Numbered from the stretch's first letter, positions 1-8,439 are shown. The stretch: 33,090 bases of DNA from Bacteroidia bacterium (GCA_030731845.1 JANQTF010000186.1:132193-165282), one strand, 5' to 3'. Notes: a model not told the origin generated them from the sequence alone. Numbers and translations are program-made.

Positions 1-15
1 CAACATGCCCCATTA

Positions 16-332
16 GCCCGAACGCTACTAGATTATCATGCTTCAATAATACAAGCTACTCTGTGTTTTTGCCAAGCACATTGACTATAACGATGCTAGA
101 TTATCTTTCACTAAAAAGCTTCCCTACCGCGCAAGCGATATGAGCCAAATTCCAAACGCTGTTAGATTATCTTTCGGCAAAATAACCTCTTGCCTCTCCG
201 AGGTTGCCATCATGCCACCTTAATCCAAACAGTGTTAGATTATCTTTCAATAAAATAATCCTATTCTGCTCTGATGTCTCATTTCATGCCACAATTCGAT
301 AACGGTGTTAGATTATCTTCCGATAAAACAAT
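16..332. repeat. Degenerate tandem repeat array, five units of about 66-73 bp
   Basis: Five copies of a core close to GTTAGATTATCTTTC occur with TAGATT starting at 29, 97, 163, 236 and 309, so the period is 68, 66, 73 and 73 bp. Each core is preceded by a (C/T)NAAC-like segment three bases upstream and followed by an A-rich piece resembling TAAAATAA. Copies 3 to 5 are closest to each other; copies 1 and 2 are more diverged. The parts between cores also share words (CATGCCAC before copies 4 and 5), so the whole unit seems duplicated. The core contains AGATTATCT, a palindrome apart from its centre base. The array stops about 80 bp before murQ and may extend left of the window. Function is unknown. 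Confidence 0.75.
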
Positions 333-413
333 TCGTCGCGCCTTTTCCCGCACTGCCCGTTTCTGCTCAAAATATTTTTTACCTTGCCCTCATTACTTCT
401 GGTCCTTACCACA

Positions 414-1226
414 ATGAAAAAAACTACCGAGGCGAGCTCGCTCTATGACTCCCTGGAGACCATGAGCACCCGCGAATTGCTGGAAAATATCAACCGGGAA
501 GATCACAAGGTGCCACAGGTTATTCAGGGAATCCTTGATGACATTGAGCGGTGCAGCGACGCCGTATTTGGAAAAATGCGGCTTGGAGGCCGCTTATTCT
601 ACCTCGGCAGCGGCACGAGCGGGCGTCTCGGCGTGGTGGATGCTTCTGAGTGTCCTCCTACTTTTGGGGTGCCGCATGATTGGGTTGTTGGCATTATTGC
701 TGGGGGAGACTCGGCGATCAGAAAAGCCGTAGAATTTGCTGAAGACAGCACGGAGCAGGGCTGGAAGGACCTCGAAACCTACAATATCAGCGATAAGGAC
801 TTCGTCATTGGCATTACAGCAAGTGGCACTACGCCCTATGTCCTCGCTGCGATCGCTCAATGCAAAGCACATGGGATTCTCACCGGGGGTATCACCTGCA
901 ATGCTGGCAGCCCGCTCGCACTCGTGGCTGACTACCCCATGGTAGCTGTTGTGGGGCCTGAGTTTGTGACTGGTTCTACCCGAATGAAGGCCGGAACGGC
1001 ACAAAAGCTCATCCTCAACATGATCTCCACTTCTGTCATGATCAGATTGGGCAAGGTGAGAGGCAACAAAATGGTGGACATGCAGCTATCCAATGACAAA
1101 CTCGTGGATCGAGGCACGCGCATGGTGCAGGAAGCTACCGGATTGGAGTATGAAGTAGCAAAAGCACTGTTGTTATCAAAAGGGAGTGTGAGAGCAGCGG
1201 TGGATGCATACCAAGCCGGTGCTTAA
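414..1226 (+). CDS. murQ: N-acetylmuramic acid 6-phosphate etherase MurQ
   Basis: MurQ cleaves the D-lactyl ether of N-acetylmuramic acid 6-phosphate, giving GlcNAc 6-phosphate and lactate in cytoplasmic peptidoglycan recycling. The 270-residue product has the SIS-fold signature GSGTSGRLGVVDASE (residues 65-79), the GITASGTTPYV phosphosugar loop, and the family stretch with TGSTRMKAGTAQK. Glu79 (DASE) and Glu110 (AEDS) have the same spacing as the two catalytic glutamates of E. coli MurQ. I chose the ATG at 414 because MKKTTEASSLYD aligns with the usual family N-terminus; an in-frame ATG at 384 would add ten unconserved residues. No Shine-Dalgarno is visible. No murP or kinase gene lies nearby, so the route of MurNAc-6-P supply cannot be read from this window. 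Confidence 0.96.
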   Translation: MKKTTEASSLYDSLETMSTRELLENINREDHKVPQVIQGILDDIERCSDAVFGKMRLGGRLFYLGSGTSGRLGVVDASECPPTFGVPHDWVVGIIAGGDSAIRKAVEFAEDSTEQGWKDLETYNISDKDFVIGITASGTTPYVLAAIAQCKAHGILTGGITCNAGSPLALVADYPMVAVVGPEFVTGSTRMKAGTAQKLILNMISTSVMIRLGKVRGNKMVDMQLSNDKLVDRGTRMVQEATGLEYEVAKALLLSKGSVRAAVDAYQAGA

Positions 1227-1349
1227 TTCTCAAATTGATCCCAACAACAACCATCTCATCCACGGCCTTTGGCCAATCCAAACTGATCGAAATCGTTGGC
1301 GATGCCCCCCGGGGTTTCACATCAGCTACTTCTTTCCTAGTTTCGTACT

Positions 1350-2867
1350 ATGCGAATAATTTTCCTTCTTCTTCTTGCCCTGCCTTCCATCATGTGGGGC
1401 CAATCACCCGATCGCGAATTTCGCGGAATGTGGATCGCCACGGTCAAAAACATTGACTGGCCAAGTCAGGCAGGGCTCCCCTCGCCTATTCAGCAAAAAG
1501 AACTTACAGATCTGCTTGATAGCTTGCAGACTCACGGCTTCAATGCCGTAATTCTGCAAATAAGACCTGCAGGCGATGCTCTTTACGATTCGCCCTTCGA
1601 GCCATGGTCAGAATGGCTTACCGGAAGACAGGGGCAAGCCCCTCGCCCACTCTATGACCCTCTTGAGTTTGCGGTAAAGGAAGCCCACAAACGCAACATG
1701 GAGCTGCACGCCTGGATCAATCCGTTTCGAGCAGGAATGGATGATGTGCCTGGCAAGTGGTTTGCCTCTAATCATGTGGCCCAAACTCACCCGGAGTGGA
1801 CTCTCAAGTATGGGAGCAACCGATACATCGACCCGGGAATTCCTGCGGCACGTGAATACGTGATGGATGTAGTCATGGACATCGCCAATCGCTATGACGT
1901 TGACGCCATTCATTTCGACGACTATTTTTATCCTTATGCCATTGCCGGGCAAGAATTTCCCGACACCCTGTCCTACCGCCAATTTGGCGGGCGCTATCTC
2001 GACATCGACGCATGGCGTCGCAATAACATTGACGAATTCATCCTTCAGCTCCACAACAGAATCCTTGCAGAACGGCCCGACCTACAGTTTGGCATCAGTC
2101 CTTTTGGGGTTTGGCGAAATCAGGCAGATGACCCACTGGGATCCGCTACCCGAGCTGGCATCACAAGTTATGATGGCCTACATGCCGACATCAGGAAATG
2201 GCTTAGACTGGGCTGGATCGACTATGTGGCTCCACAGCTCTACTTCTCTATCGGGTTTGCCCCGGCAGATTTTGCGGTTTTGCTGGAATGGTGGCAACGA
2301 AACAGCTTTGGTAAAAACCTTTACATTGGCCATTCGCCCTACAAAATCAACAACAATGCGGATCCCAACTGGACTTCCTCGAGGGAGATACCCCGACAGA
2401 TTGAAGCAGTGAGAAGATCAAGTACTGCCAAGGGAAGTATATTTTTTAGTGCAAAATGGCTCAAAGCCAATCCCCTTGGCTGGGCCGATTCGCTACAGAA
2501 CCACTATTATCAGCAATACAGCTTCCCGCCAACCATGACCTGGCTCGACCCTACCCCACCCTTGCCTCCGGCACAGGTAGAAATCGGTGCGGCCAAAGAA
2601 GGCATGGAAATCCTTTGGATTGATGCCCGCAATCCAGATGCTGCCTATTACTGCATCTATCGGGCTGAAGGCAAGGAAACACCCTTGCCCAGAGACAGTG
2701 ACCGAATCGGTATCTCAAGAGAACAAGGAAGTTTTTTCCTCGACAAGGACGTGTATTTCGGCAAAAAATATAGCTACCTCATCACCGCCCGTGACAAGCA
2801 TCACAATGAAAGCGATGGATATCTGGTGAGCAAGCGCTATTGGCGGGGGCTATTGAGGCAAAAATGA
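1350..2867 (+). CDS. Family 10-like glycoside hydrolase (GHL10/DUF187), secreted
   Basis: The 505-residue protein starts with a signal peptide (MRIIFLLLLALPSIMWGQ) and goes straight into a GHL10 (formerly DUF187) TIM-barrel domain, roughly residues 22-340. Typical blocks are REFRGMWIATVKNIDWPS, NAVILQIRPAGDALY, ELHAWINPFR and AIHFDDYFYPY. The last 90 residues look like a fibronectin III-type domain (YYCIYRAEG, YSYLITARDKHHNES). Relatives such as Bacillus YngK are predicted glycosidases, and some GHL10 proteins act on peptidoglycan-related sugars. That would suit the neighbouring murQ, 123 bp upstream on the same strand, but this is inference. Substrate is not established. The protein is likely periplasmic or outer-membrane associated. 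Confidence 0.88.
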   Translation: MRIIFLLLLALPSIMWGQSPDREFRGMWIATVKNIDWPSQAGLPSPIQQKELTDLLDSLQTHGFNAVILQIRPAGDALYDSPFEPWSEWLTGRQGQAPRPLYDPLEFAVKEAHKRNMELHAWINPFRAGMDDVPGKWFASNHVAQTHPEWTLKYGSNRYIDPGIPAAREYVMDVVMDIANRYDVDAIHFDDYFYPYAIAGQEFPDTLSYRQFGGRYLDIDAWRRNNIDEFILQLHNRILAERPDLQFGISPFGVWRNQADDPLGSATRAGITSYDGLHADIRKWLRLGWIDYVAPQLYFSIGFAPADFAVLLEWWQRNSFGKNLYIGHSPYKINNNADPNWTSSREIPRQIEAVRRSSTAKGSIFFSAKWLKANPLGWADSLQNHYYQQYSFPPTMTWLDPTPPLPPAQVEIGAAKEGMEILWIDARNPDAAYYCIYRAEGKETPLPRDSDRIGISREQGSFFLDKDVYFGKKYSYLITARDKHHNESDGYLVSKRYWRGLLRQK

Positions 2868-3052
2868 TTAGGTTTTCTCCTTTTTTAAAAAATAGGAAGA
2901 TCAGAAACGGCATTCGAATTTTGATGTTCGCAGCTCCCAAATGAAAGCCAAGGCCTCTATTTTTCTCTATATTTAAACATATTATTCACAAAAAAGACAG
3001 ATCCATGCAACTTTCGGGGCCTGGATTCATTCTTAGGATTTAAACAAAGCCA

Positions 3053-3904
3053 ATGCGATCTTCCTCTACATTATTCTCCCTCTTTATCACACTTTTCGTT
3101 TTGCTGGCTATTCCTGCCACCTCGCTCTCTCAGGTCATTTCGGGACAGATCCTGGACCAGTCCAATTCATCTCCCATCCCCTACGTCAACATTGGCGTTC
3201 TTCACAGGCAAAAGGGAACCGTATCGGACGAACATGGCGAATTTCGCCTAGAATTGGCGGGTTTTATTGATGGAGACTCCATCCGGATTTCAAGTATTGG
3301 CTATGCGCCAAAAACGATGCTTGTCAAAAATTTCCTGGACATCTGTGAGGATCGCTGTCAGGTCAAACTCATTCCCACAGAACTCACCCTGGAGGAAGTA
3401 GTCATTGTGCCCAAAAAATACCGGGACAAAATTGTGGGAAACGACAATGCGCCAGACTTTATGCAGGCTGGATTCGAAAAAAATGACCTTGGGTATGAAA
3501 TGGGAGTTAAGATGAGCACCAAGCGGGTGGCATACCTGCAAGAGGTTTATCTAGACATTGCCTTCAGCAGTTATGATTCGATTTTTTATCGACTCAACGT
3601 TTACCGGATCACCGACGGAAAGCCCGGGCAAAACATTCTCAAAAAGCCGATTTATCTATCTTACAGCAAGGAAGATATTGGCAAAACCCTTACCATTGAC
3701 ATCAGGGATCAATATGTGCGGGTGGAAGGAGACTTTCTCATTAGCCTCGAACTCGTCAAGGACTTTGGCGAGGGCAAACTGATGCTCAAATGCGGATTTA
3801 TGAACAATCAGACCTGGTACCGCAAAACGAGTCAAGGGGACTGGACAAAAATGCCAATTGGGGTGGGAATTAGCGCTTTAATCAAGCAGGAGAAAGAAGA
3901 ATAG
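3053..3904 (+). CDS. Secreted protein with CarboxypepD_reg-like domain
   Basis: The 283-residue product has a signal peptide (about residues 1-26, ending SLSQ) and then a carboxypeptidase regulatory-like beta-sandwich (about 27-105), marked by VISGQILDQSNSSPIPYVNI, GTVSDEHGEFRL and ISSIGYAPKT. In Bacteroidota this domain often sits at the front of TonB-dependent receptors, but here no plug or barrel follows. The remaining 180 residues have no motif I recognise and are probably mostly beta-strand. A sequence close to the Bacteroidota -7 box (TATATTTA, 2968-2975) lies in the 185 bp upstream gap. The stop is 8 bp from the convergent stop of the next gene. The domain assignment is firm; the function is unknown. 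Confidence 0.85.
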   Translation: MRSSSTLFSLFITLFVLLAIPATSLSQVISGQILDQSNSSPIPYVNIGVLHRQKGTVSDEHGEFRLELAGFIDGDSIRISSIGYAPKTMLVKNFLDICEDRCQVKLIPTELTLEEVVIVPKKYRDKIVGNDNAPDFMQAGFEKNDLGYEMGVKMSTKRVAYLQEVYLDIAFSSYDSIFYRLNVYRITDGKPGQNILKKPIYLSYSKEDIGKTLTIDIRDQYVRVEGDFLISLELVKDFGEGKLMLKCGFMNNQTWYRKTSQGDWTKMPIGVGISALIKQEKEE

Positions 3905-3912
3905 CCCCCGAA

Positions 3913-4308
3913 TCAGGCAATGGGATTGAGCTGAATTGAGAAAAGGGTGTATTCATCTGCATTTCTCCCGTGAAAAAACTTATCGAGCACCTCGTACATG
4001 TTTCGCGCGCGAAAGTAAGAAACCTGAAGCTCCGCCTTTCCTTTTTGAGCCCATTGCACGGTGTAAGACTGCTTTTTGGTGTGCTTCGCTTCTACGTATT
4101 CGAGCATCTGCTGTAGGGCCTCAAGCTTGTCCTTGCCCTCGGTAGTGTGAAACAGAAAAGTCTCGTCGTGGCGAGGGTTGATGGTGATCAGATTGAGCTG
4201 CATCAACTCGCCATCACGCAGGTAATCAAACACCAACTTGTCTAGCGGCAATTCCATCCATTTTGAGATGGCATGTTGGATGCGGGCGATTTCTATATTT
4301 TGATCCAT
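3913..4308 (-). CDS. Small hypothetical cytoplasmic protein
   Basis: A 131-residue product without signal peptide or membrane segment. I chose the ATG at 4308 (MDQNIEIARIQHAISKWME) because AAGAGGAA lies about 11 bases upstream; a longer reading from 4365 would begin in poor context. The sequence is charged with mixed helix and strand character and contains NPRHDETFLFHTTEGKDKLEALQQMLEYVE. I do not recognise the family. It converges on the CarboxypepD_reg-like gene with an 8 bp gap and no obvious terminator between them. Confidence 0.65.
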   Translation of the reverse strand: MDQNIEIARIQHAISKWMELPLDKLVFDYLRDGELMQLNLITINPRHDETFLFHTTEGKDKLEALQQMLEYVEAKHTKKQSYTVQWAQKGKAELQVSYFRARNMYEVLDKFFHGRNADEYTLFSIQLNPIA

Positions 4309-4387
4309 GTAGTTTTGAGTTCCTCTTGAAAGGGTGAAATTGGCAGAAAATAACGGGGAAGGCAAGACTTAGGAAGGTGAGAAAATT

Positions 4388-4401
4388 AACTTCCGGAAGT
4401 T
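4388..4401. promoter_or_regulatory. 14-bp perfect palindrome upstream of the small hypothetical gene
   Basis: AACTTCCGGAAGTT is a perfect palindrome about 80 bp upstream of the minus-strand start at 4308. Position and symmetry fit an operator for a dimeric regulator, but it occurs only once here and no regulator is nearby. Confidence 0.3.
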
Positions 4402-4523
4402 GCGCAGAGATCCTGTACGAAATCAAGGAGGAAAAACCGACTTTAGCGAGCCAAATGAGGATTTTTCTGACGCCGGATTCGCGCAAGAGATCAAGTCAGA
4501 GGAGGATATTATTTTTTGAACTC

Positions 4524-5831
4524 CTATTCTGGCTCAATAGGGAACAATTCCTCAGAATCAAAGATACTCGCCCAAACGGAAGTCATATACTCATCCATCC
4601 GCGTCCACACAACAGCGATACGGCCGTCGTGGGCATCAATGTTGGTATAATCCCCCAGAAAAGCAGAAGCGCTTGGGGTAAATGGATGATGTGAGATCCT
4701 TACATTTTGCCAGGTGGCTCCCCCGTCTCGACTCGATGCGATATAGACATCTGTCTGTAGGTCATCGTAGTTGCGGCGATCATAAAAAACACAATAAAGA
4801 TAGCCAGTGGTCTGATCAATTGTCATCCATGTGAAGAATTGCTGCCGCCCGGCGGGATCGTCATTGATCCGAATTGGATCGCTAAATGTTTTCCCCCCAT
4901 CTCTCGAAGCAGCGATCCAGATATCAGTATCATCCACACCATTTCGCTGATCAGCCCAATTAACATAAACACTTCCCCGATGTGGCCCTTTACTCAGGTC
5001 ACAAAGTGTAATGGGCATCCCGTTGCTGCGCATCACGCCCGGAATATCCAGATTCCAGCCACCTGGCTGATTGGCTACGAATATATCTTTGCCCCAGGTT
5101 TTTCCCCGATTGGTAGATTTATCAAGATAAATGTTTCCATTCTGGGCCCAGCCAAGATAGACTTCTCCACCAGGTCCAATCGCAGGCATGGCCCCTTCAG
5201 TGGTACCATCATCATCTCTACAATCACCAGGAATGTCATTCACCAAAACTTCCCGTTTCCATTTTTTCCCACCACGAGACGAGCGGGCACACAAAATATT
5301 GCTCTGATCCTCCGGCGACTGACTTTCATACTTATCAAATTGAGTCCACGACGCATAGATACGGCCATTTCGTGGATCAATCGTGGCCCACTCCTTGTCC
5401 TGATCTTTGGGATGATTGAATCCCATGAAGGAACCGTCGTCCCATGATTTACCGCCATCCTCGCTTTTCTGTATCACAATCCGATCCAGCAGCTGAGGAT
5501 CAGACCAGCCACGTTGAGTGGGATCAGACAAATGTAGGTAATAGAAATTCCCTTGAGCATCTGATATAAGGCACGGGTCACCAAATACGCCGAGTGTGGA
5601 AGTCAATTCTTGCTTGCCCCAAGTCCTCCCTCCATCGTCGCTATGATATACTTTGTTGAGAATGGCCCCGGCTACAATCACCTCCCGATTGATCCTGCTG
5701 ATAGCAACTGAAGGCTCACTGGGTGGGTAAAAGGCGTCTTCGTCATCAATCAGAATATTGGGGAGATGGCTCTGCGACAGGCTATTACCACACATGAGCA
5801 GAATTGACAACAAGAAAACAAAGTGCTTCAT
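4524..5831 (-). CDS. Secreted six-bladed Asp-box (BNR) beta-propeller, sialidase-like fold
   Basis: From the ATG at 5831 the product is 435 residues with a clear signal peptide (MKHFVFLLSILLMCGNSLSQ); the longer in-frame start at 5909 would bury this signal and overlap the next gene. Six Asp boxes of type S-x-D-x-G-x-(T/S)-(W/F) recur at about residues 64, 123, 184, 239, 309 and 367 (for example SDDGGRTW, SEDGGKSW, SRDGGKTF, SRDGGATW), one per blade of a six-bladed propeller. The fold is that of sialidases, but I see no FRIP-type N-terminal motif and cannot place the arginine triad, so sialidase activity is not shown. The protein is exported; substrate or partner is unknown. The third and fourth boxes are degenerate (SSRGGKKW, STNRGKTW). 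Confidence 0.85.
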   Translation of the reverse strand: MKHFVFLLSILLMCGNSLSQSHLPNILIDDEDAFYPPSEPSVAISRINREVIVAGAILNKVYHSDDGGRTWGKQELTSTLGVFGDPCLISDAQGNFYYLHLSDPTQRGWSDPQLLDRIVIQKSEDGGKSWDDGSFMGFNHPKDQDKEWATIDPRNGRIYASWTQFDKYESQSPEDQSNILCARSSRGGKKWKREVLVNDIPGDCRDDDGTTEGAMPAIGPGGEVYLGWAQNGNIYLDKSTNRGKTWGKDIFVANQPGGWNLDIPGVMRSNGMPITLCDLSKGPHRGSVYVNWADQRNGVDDTDIWIAASRDGGKTFSDPIRINDDPAGRQQFFTWMTIDQTTGYLYCVFYDRRNYDDLQTDVYIASSRDGGATWQNVRISHHPFTPSASAFLGDYTNIDAHDGRIAVVWTRMDEYMTSVWASIFDSEELFPIEPE

Positions 5832-5890
5832 AGAAAGGGAGCTTTTGTGTAGAAGGTGGAAAGTACGCATTTTCCGAAATAATAAACCAC

Positions 5891-6394
5891 CTACACTTCC
5901 AGTGCCCAAAGTGCCTGCTGAAATCGTTCTTCCCCTTGCCCTTTAATCACCGCATAGGAGACACCTGCACGCTCAAGTTCATGTTCATATTTCTCAAACA
6001 ACGTGAGCAACCTGTTTGGGTCTTCTCTCAAGGGATCAGGCTCCCAATCCAGGTCCGGATACAACAAAAGATGCAGGTAATAGTCTTCTGGCTCCCACAG
6101 GCTCAGAATCTCAGGATCAACCCGATGAAACTTATCCTGTGCCCAGATCTTGATGACCAGTAAATTGGTATCACAGAACAAATAGGATTCAGCCGCTTTT
6201 ACTGCGCGCGCTTCTTGCCGAAGCTGTCCATGGGCAATGCTCAGCAAATCATGCTCTTCATAAGGCCGATTAAGGCCTTCCAGATATTCTCGTGCGTACT
6301 CACGCACCCAGGGTTCAGCGAAATAATCGCCTAATTGTCTGGCGAGGGTGGTCTTCCCTGTGGACTCAGGACCAATGATTGCGATTTTCTGCAT
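5891..6394 (-). CDS. NadR-like P-loop ATPase / nucleoside kinase
   Basis: A 167-residue cytoplasmic protein starting MQKIAIIGPESTGKTTL, with a Walker A motif (GPESTGKT) at the extreme N-terminus. WVREYAREYLEG and FCDTNLLVIKIWAQ are typical of the AAA_28 / NadR C-terminal kinase family. In full-length NadR this domain phosphorylates nicotinamide riboside; the adenylyltransferase and HTH parts are absent here, so it is a stand-alone kinase-like version. The ATG at 6394 is preferred over the TTG one codon earlier. It follows the small secreted protein gene with a 16 bp gap and probably shares its transcript. Family is confident; ribosylnicotinamide kinase activity is likely but unproven. Confidence 0.85.
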   Translation of the reverse strand: MQKIAIIGPESTGKTTLARQLGDYFAEPWVREYAREYLEGLNRPYEEHDLLSIAHGQLRQEARAVKAAESYLFCDTNLLVIKIWAQDKFHRVDPEILSLWEPEDYYLHLLLYPDLDWEPDPLREDPNRLLTLFEKYEHELERAGVSYAVIKGQGEERFQQALWALEV

Positions 6395-6410
6395 CAATTC
6401 AGGAGCACCA

Positions 6411-6887
6411 TTAATTCAACTCCCAGCGCAAGGTAAAGCCTGCATTGTTACCGGAAAAGACCCGCCCCTGATGAAGCTCAAGCATGGGCTTGAGGTCGAA
6501 ACTCACCATGCAAGGACTATGTGGAAAAACGTAAGCAAGACCGATCATTCCATCGATGCCATAAGCAGGAATATTCGGCTTTTCACTCGAAAGCAGGCCA
6601 TTCACTCCTACGTGGCTACCGGCACCAAGGTAGAAAAAGCTTGAGGTACGAGAACCACCGAGAGGAATATATTGCACCAGAAAGCCAATGGCACGAATGC
6701 CACTACGCCGATATACAAGCAGACCTTCGGTTGCAATATTGGTATGAGGCAAAAAATGTAGATAGGAAATGCCATTTGCTGAGCCGATTCGCAGTCCAAG
6801 GGCTGAATCAACTGGCTGAGCGGAGAGAGAAGTAGAAACAGAGAGAAACGAAGCTAGAAAAACGAAAGGAAAAATGAATTTGAACAA
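6411..6887 (-). CDS. Small secreted protein, possible outer-membrane barrel
   Basis: The 158-residue product has a hydrophobic N-terminus (FKFIFPFVFLASFLSVSTSLSAQ) typical of a signal peptide. Alternating hydrophobic/polar strands rich in Gly and aromatics follow (GIRAIGFLVQYIP, SSFFYLGAGSHVGVNG, GMIGLAYVFPHSPC), ending GFTLRWELN. This fits a small outer-membrane beta-barrel or periplasmic beta protein. The start appears to be TTG: no in-frame ATG or GTG precedes the signal region, and an in-frame stop lies just upstream. A candidate Bacteroidota promoter (6931-6962) lies 40-75 bp upstream. The family is not recognised. It is probably co-transcribed with the NadR-like gene. Confidence 0.65.
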   Translation of the reverse strand: MFKFIFPFVFLASFLSVSTSLSAQPVDSALGLRIGSANGISYLHFLPHTNIATEGLLVYRRSGIRAIGFLVQYIPLGGSRTSSFFYLGAGSHVGVNGLLSSEKPNIPAYGIDGMIGLAYVFPHSPCMVSFDLKPMLELHQGRVFSGNNAGFTLRWELN

Positions 6888-6930
6888 AATTATAGCATGT
6901 ATTTATGAAAGAAATCCTTGGGAACTGCAA

Positions 6931-6962
6931 CAAAGTTAGCAACCAATTACTCAAAGACTCAA
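6931..6962 (-). promoter_or_regulatory. Candidate Bacteroidota-type promoter
   Basis: On the minus strand TAACTTTG (plus 6931-6938) matches the -7 consensus TAnnTTTG, with a TTG (plus 6960-6962) 21 bases upstream as a possible -33 element. Transcription would start near 6925, about 40 bases ahead of the gene ending at 6411. The rest of the 311-bp divergent gap 6888-7198 shows only TAACTTTT (7150-7157), a 7/8 match that could serve the plus-strand ATPase gene. Confidence 0.4.
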
Positions 6963-7198
6963 CCAAAGTGACTGGATGCTCTGATTTGAAGTCCGAACGG
7001 ACATATTCAACGATCAATCATGCTCTCTATATTGTGTAAGGACTCAGCATTCCCTGCTCAGAATGCACATAGAAACGACAAGCTGATCAGAGCTGCGATA
7101 AATGAACAGGGAATTATCGCCCGGAAGTGTTCCTTTCCCTTCTGGCTTCTAACTTTTAGCAGTCTGAGGCGTTTGGATCAGCAAGAGATCATTATTCC

Positions 7199-8359
7199 AT
7201 GCGAATTCTTCTGTTTACCGGAAAAGGGGGAGTCGGCAAAACGACCACCGCTGCGGCTACCGCCCTTCATGCTGCCAAGCAAGGCTACAAGACCCTTGTG
7301 ATGAGCACAGATCCAGCGCATAGCCTCAGCGATGCACTTGATATAGAGCTGGGTCCAGAGCCCGTGCTCGTTGCGCCCAATCTATACGGGCAAGAGTTTG
7401 ACGTGTATTACTCCATGAAAAAGTACTGGGGCAACATGCGCCAGCTCATGCGAACCATTTTTCGATGGCAAGGCGTAGATAATATCGTGGCGGAGGAACT
7501 GTCTGTTTTGCCGGGCATGGAGGAAGCCTCTGCTTTCCTCTGGATTGATAAGTTTTACACAGAAAATGAATACGATCTTATTGTCATCGACTCCGCGCCT
7601 ACCGGCGAAACGCTGACCCTGCTCAGCCTGCCGCAGGTGACCCAAAGCTGGCTTACCAAGGCCTTTCCTGGACAGCGATTCGCCATCAAAACCGTAGGCG
7701 GAATTCTACGCCGAACCATGGACATTCCCGTGGACAAGGGCTATGAAGAGCTGGAAGAACTCTTTGGCAAACTGGAGAAGGTTCAGAAAATCTTCCTCAA
7801 TCCTGATATCACCTCTATTCGCCTTGTGGCAAACCCCGAGCGAATGGTGATCAAGGAGGCCCAAAGAGCCTATACTTACCTCCAACTCTATGGCTACAAC
7901 GTGGATGCCGTTGTGGTGAATCGAGTATTGCCTGAAGGAGAAGGGGGTGATTTTTTCAAAAAATACCTGGACGCTCAAGTAGGCCACATGGCTGAAATTG
8001 AAGAATCATTTGCTCCCCTGCCCATCTTCAAGGTGGCACATCAAGGGCAAGAGGTTTTTGGGTTGGAATTGCTAGAGAAGATCGGCGAGGCCATCTACCA
8101 TGATCTGGACCCCACCTTGGTTTTTCACCGTGAAAATCCATTTGAAGTAATCGAAACAGAAAAGCACTATCTGATCAGGATCAAAATCCCCTTTATTGGA
8201 GAGGAAGATTTTGAATTGAGAAAATTCGGAGATGAAATTGTGATTGACATCGGCAACCGCAGGAAAAATATTTTCCTGCCTCGCTTTGCAAACTTCCTGG
8301 AGATGGAGAGCTATCACTTCAAGAAGCCCTGGCTTGAGGTCAGGTTACGTAAGGACTGA
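7199..8359 (+). CDS. ArsA/GET3-family ATPase with C-terminal HSP20-like domain
   Basis: The 386-residue cytoplasmic protein opens with the deviant Walker A GKGGVGKT (residues 8-15), then the switch I/A-loop STDPAHSLSD (from residue 36) and switch II DSAPTGETL (131-139), all typical of the ArsA/TRC40 family. After the ATPase part, about residues 310-386 form an alpha-crystallin/HSP20-like domain (YLIRIKIPF, DEIVIDIGNRRKNIFLP), matching the known ArsA_HSP20 architecture. The protein has one ATPase half rather than the doubled form of arsenite-pump ArsA, and no arsenic genes are nearby. A role in arsenite efflux is therefore unlikely; a chaperone or targeting role is more plausible but inferred. 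A bidirectional terminator follows at 8440. Confidence 0.92.
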   Translation: MRILLFTGKGGVGKTTTAAATALHAAKQGYKTLVMSTDPAHSLSDALDIELGPEPVLVAPNLYGQEFDVYYSMKKYWGNMRQLMRTIFRWQGVDNIVAEELSVLPGMEEASAFLWIDKFYTENEYDLIVIDSAPTGETLTLLSLPQVTQSWLTKAFPGQRFAIKTVGGILRRTMDIPVDKGYEELEELFGKLEKVQKIFLNPDITSIRLVANPERMVIKEAQRAYTYLQLYGYNVDAVVVNRVLPEGEGGDFFKKYLDAQVGHMAEIEESFAPLPIFKVAHQGQEVFGLELLEKIGEAIYHDLDPTLVFHRENPFEVIETEKHYLIRIKIPFIGEEDFELRKFGDEIVIDIGNRRKNIFLPRFANFLEMESYHFKKPWLEVRLRKD

Positions 8360-8439
8360 TCCTGGCACTTATGGTGACTATGGGAACCCCGAAGGAGCAC
8401 TCAGAGGCTTGAGGAATTGTCAATCCATACAAACCCAAA

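Noticed and set aside
16-332. Left-edge repeats as a CRISPR array
   Set aside because: The repeats are too degenerate, the conserved core is only about 15 bp, the so-called spacers share sequence with each other, and no cas genes are present.
16-332. Left-edge repeats as integron attC sites
   Set aside because: GTTAGAT fits the GTTRRRY core, but no matching inverse core or long palindrome is present in each unit, there are no cassette ORFs between them and no integrase is visible.
4839-5447. Plus-strand ORF of 202 codons inside the Asp-box propeller gene
   Set aside because: It is antisense to regular Asp-box repeats and has no domain of its own.
4524-5831. Propeller gene together with murQ as a sialic-acid/amino-sugar catabolism locus
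   Set aside because: The genes are about 3 kb apart on opposite strands, with unrelated genes between them and no nan genes.
7020-7301. Plus-strand ORF of 93 codons overlapping the start of the ArsA-like gene
   Set aside because: It overlaps the P-loop region in another frame and has no signal peptide or known domain.
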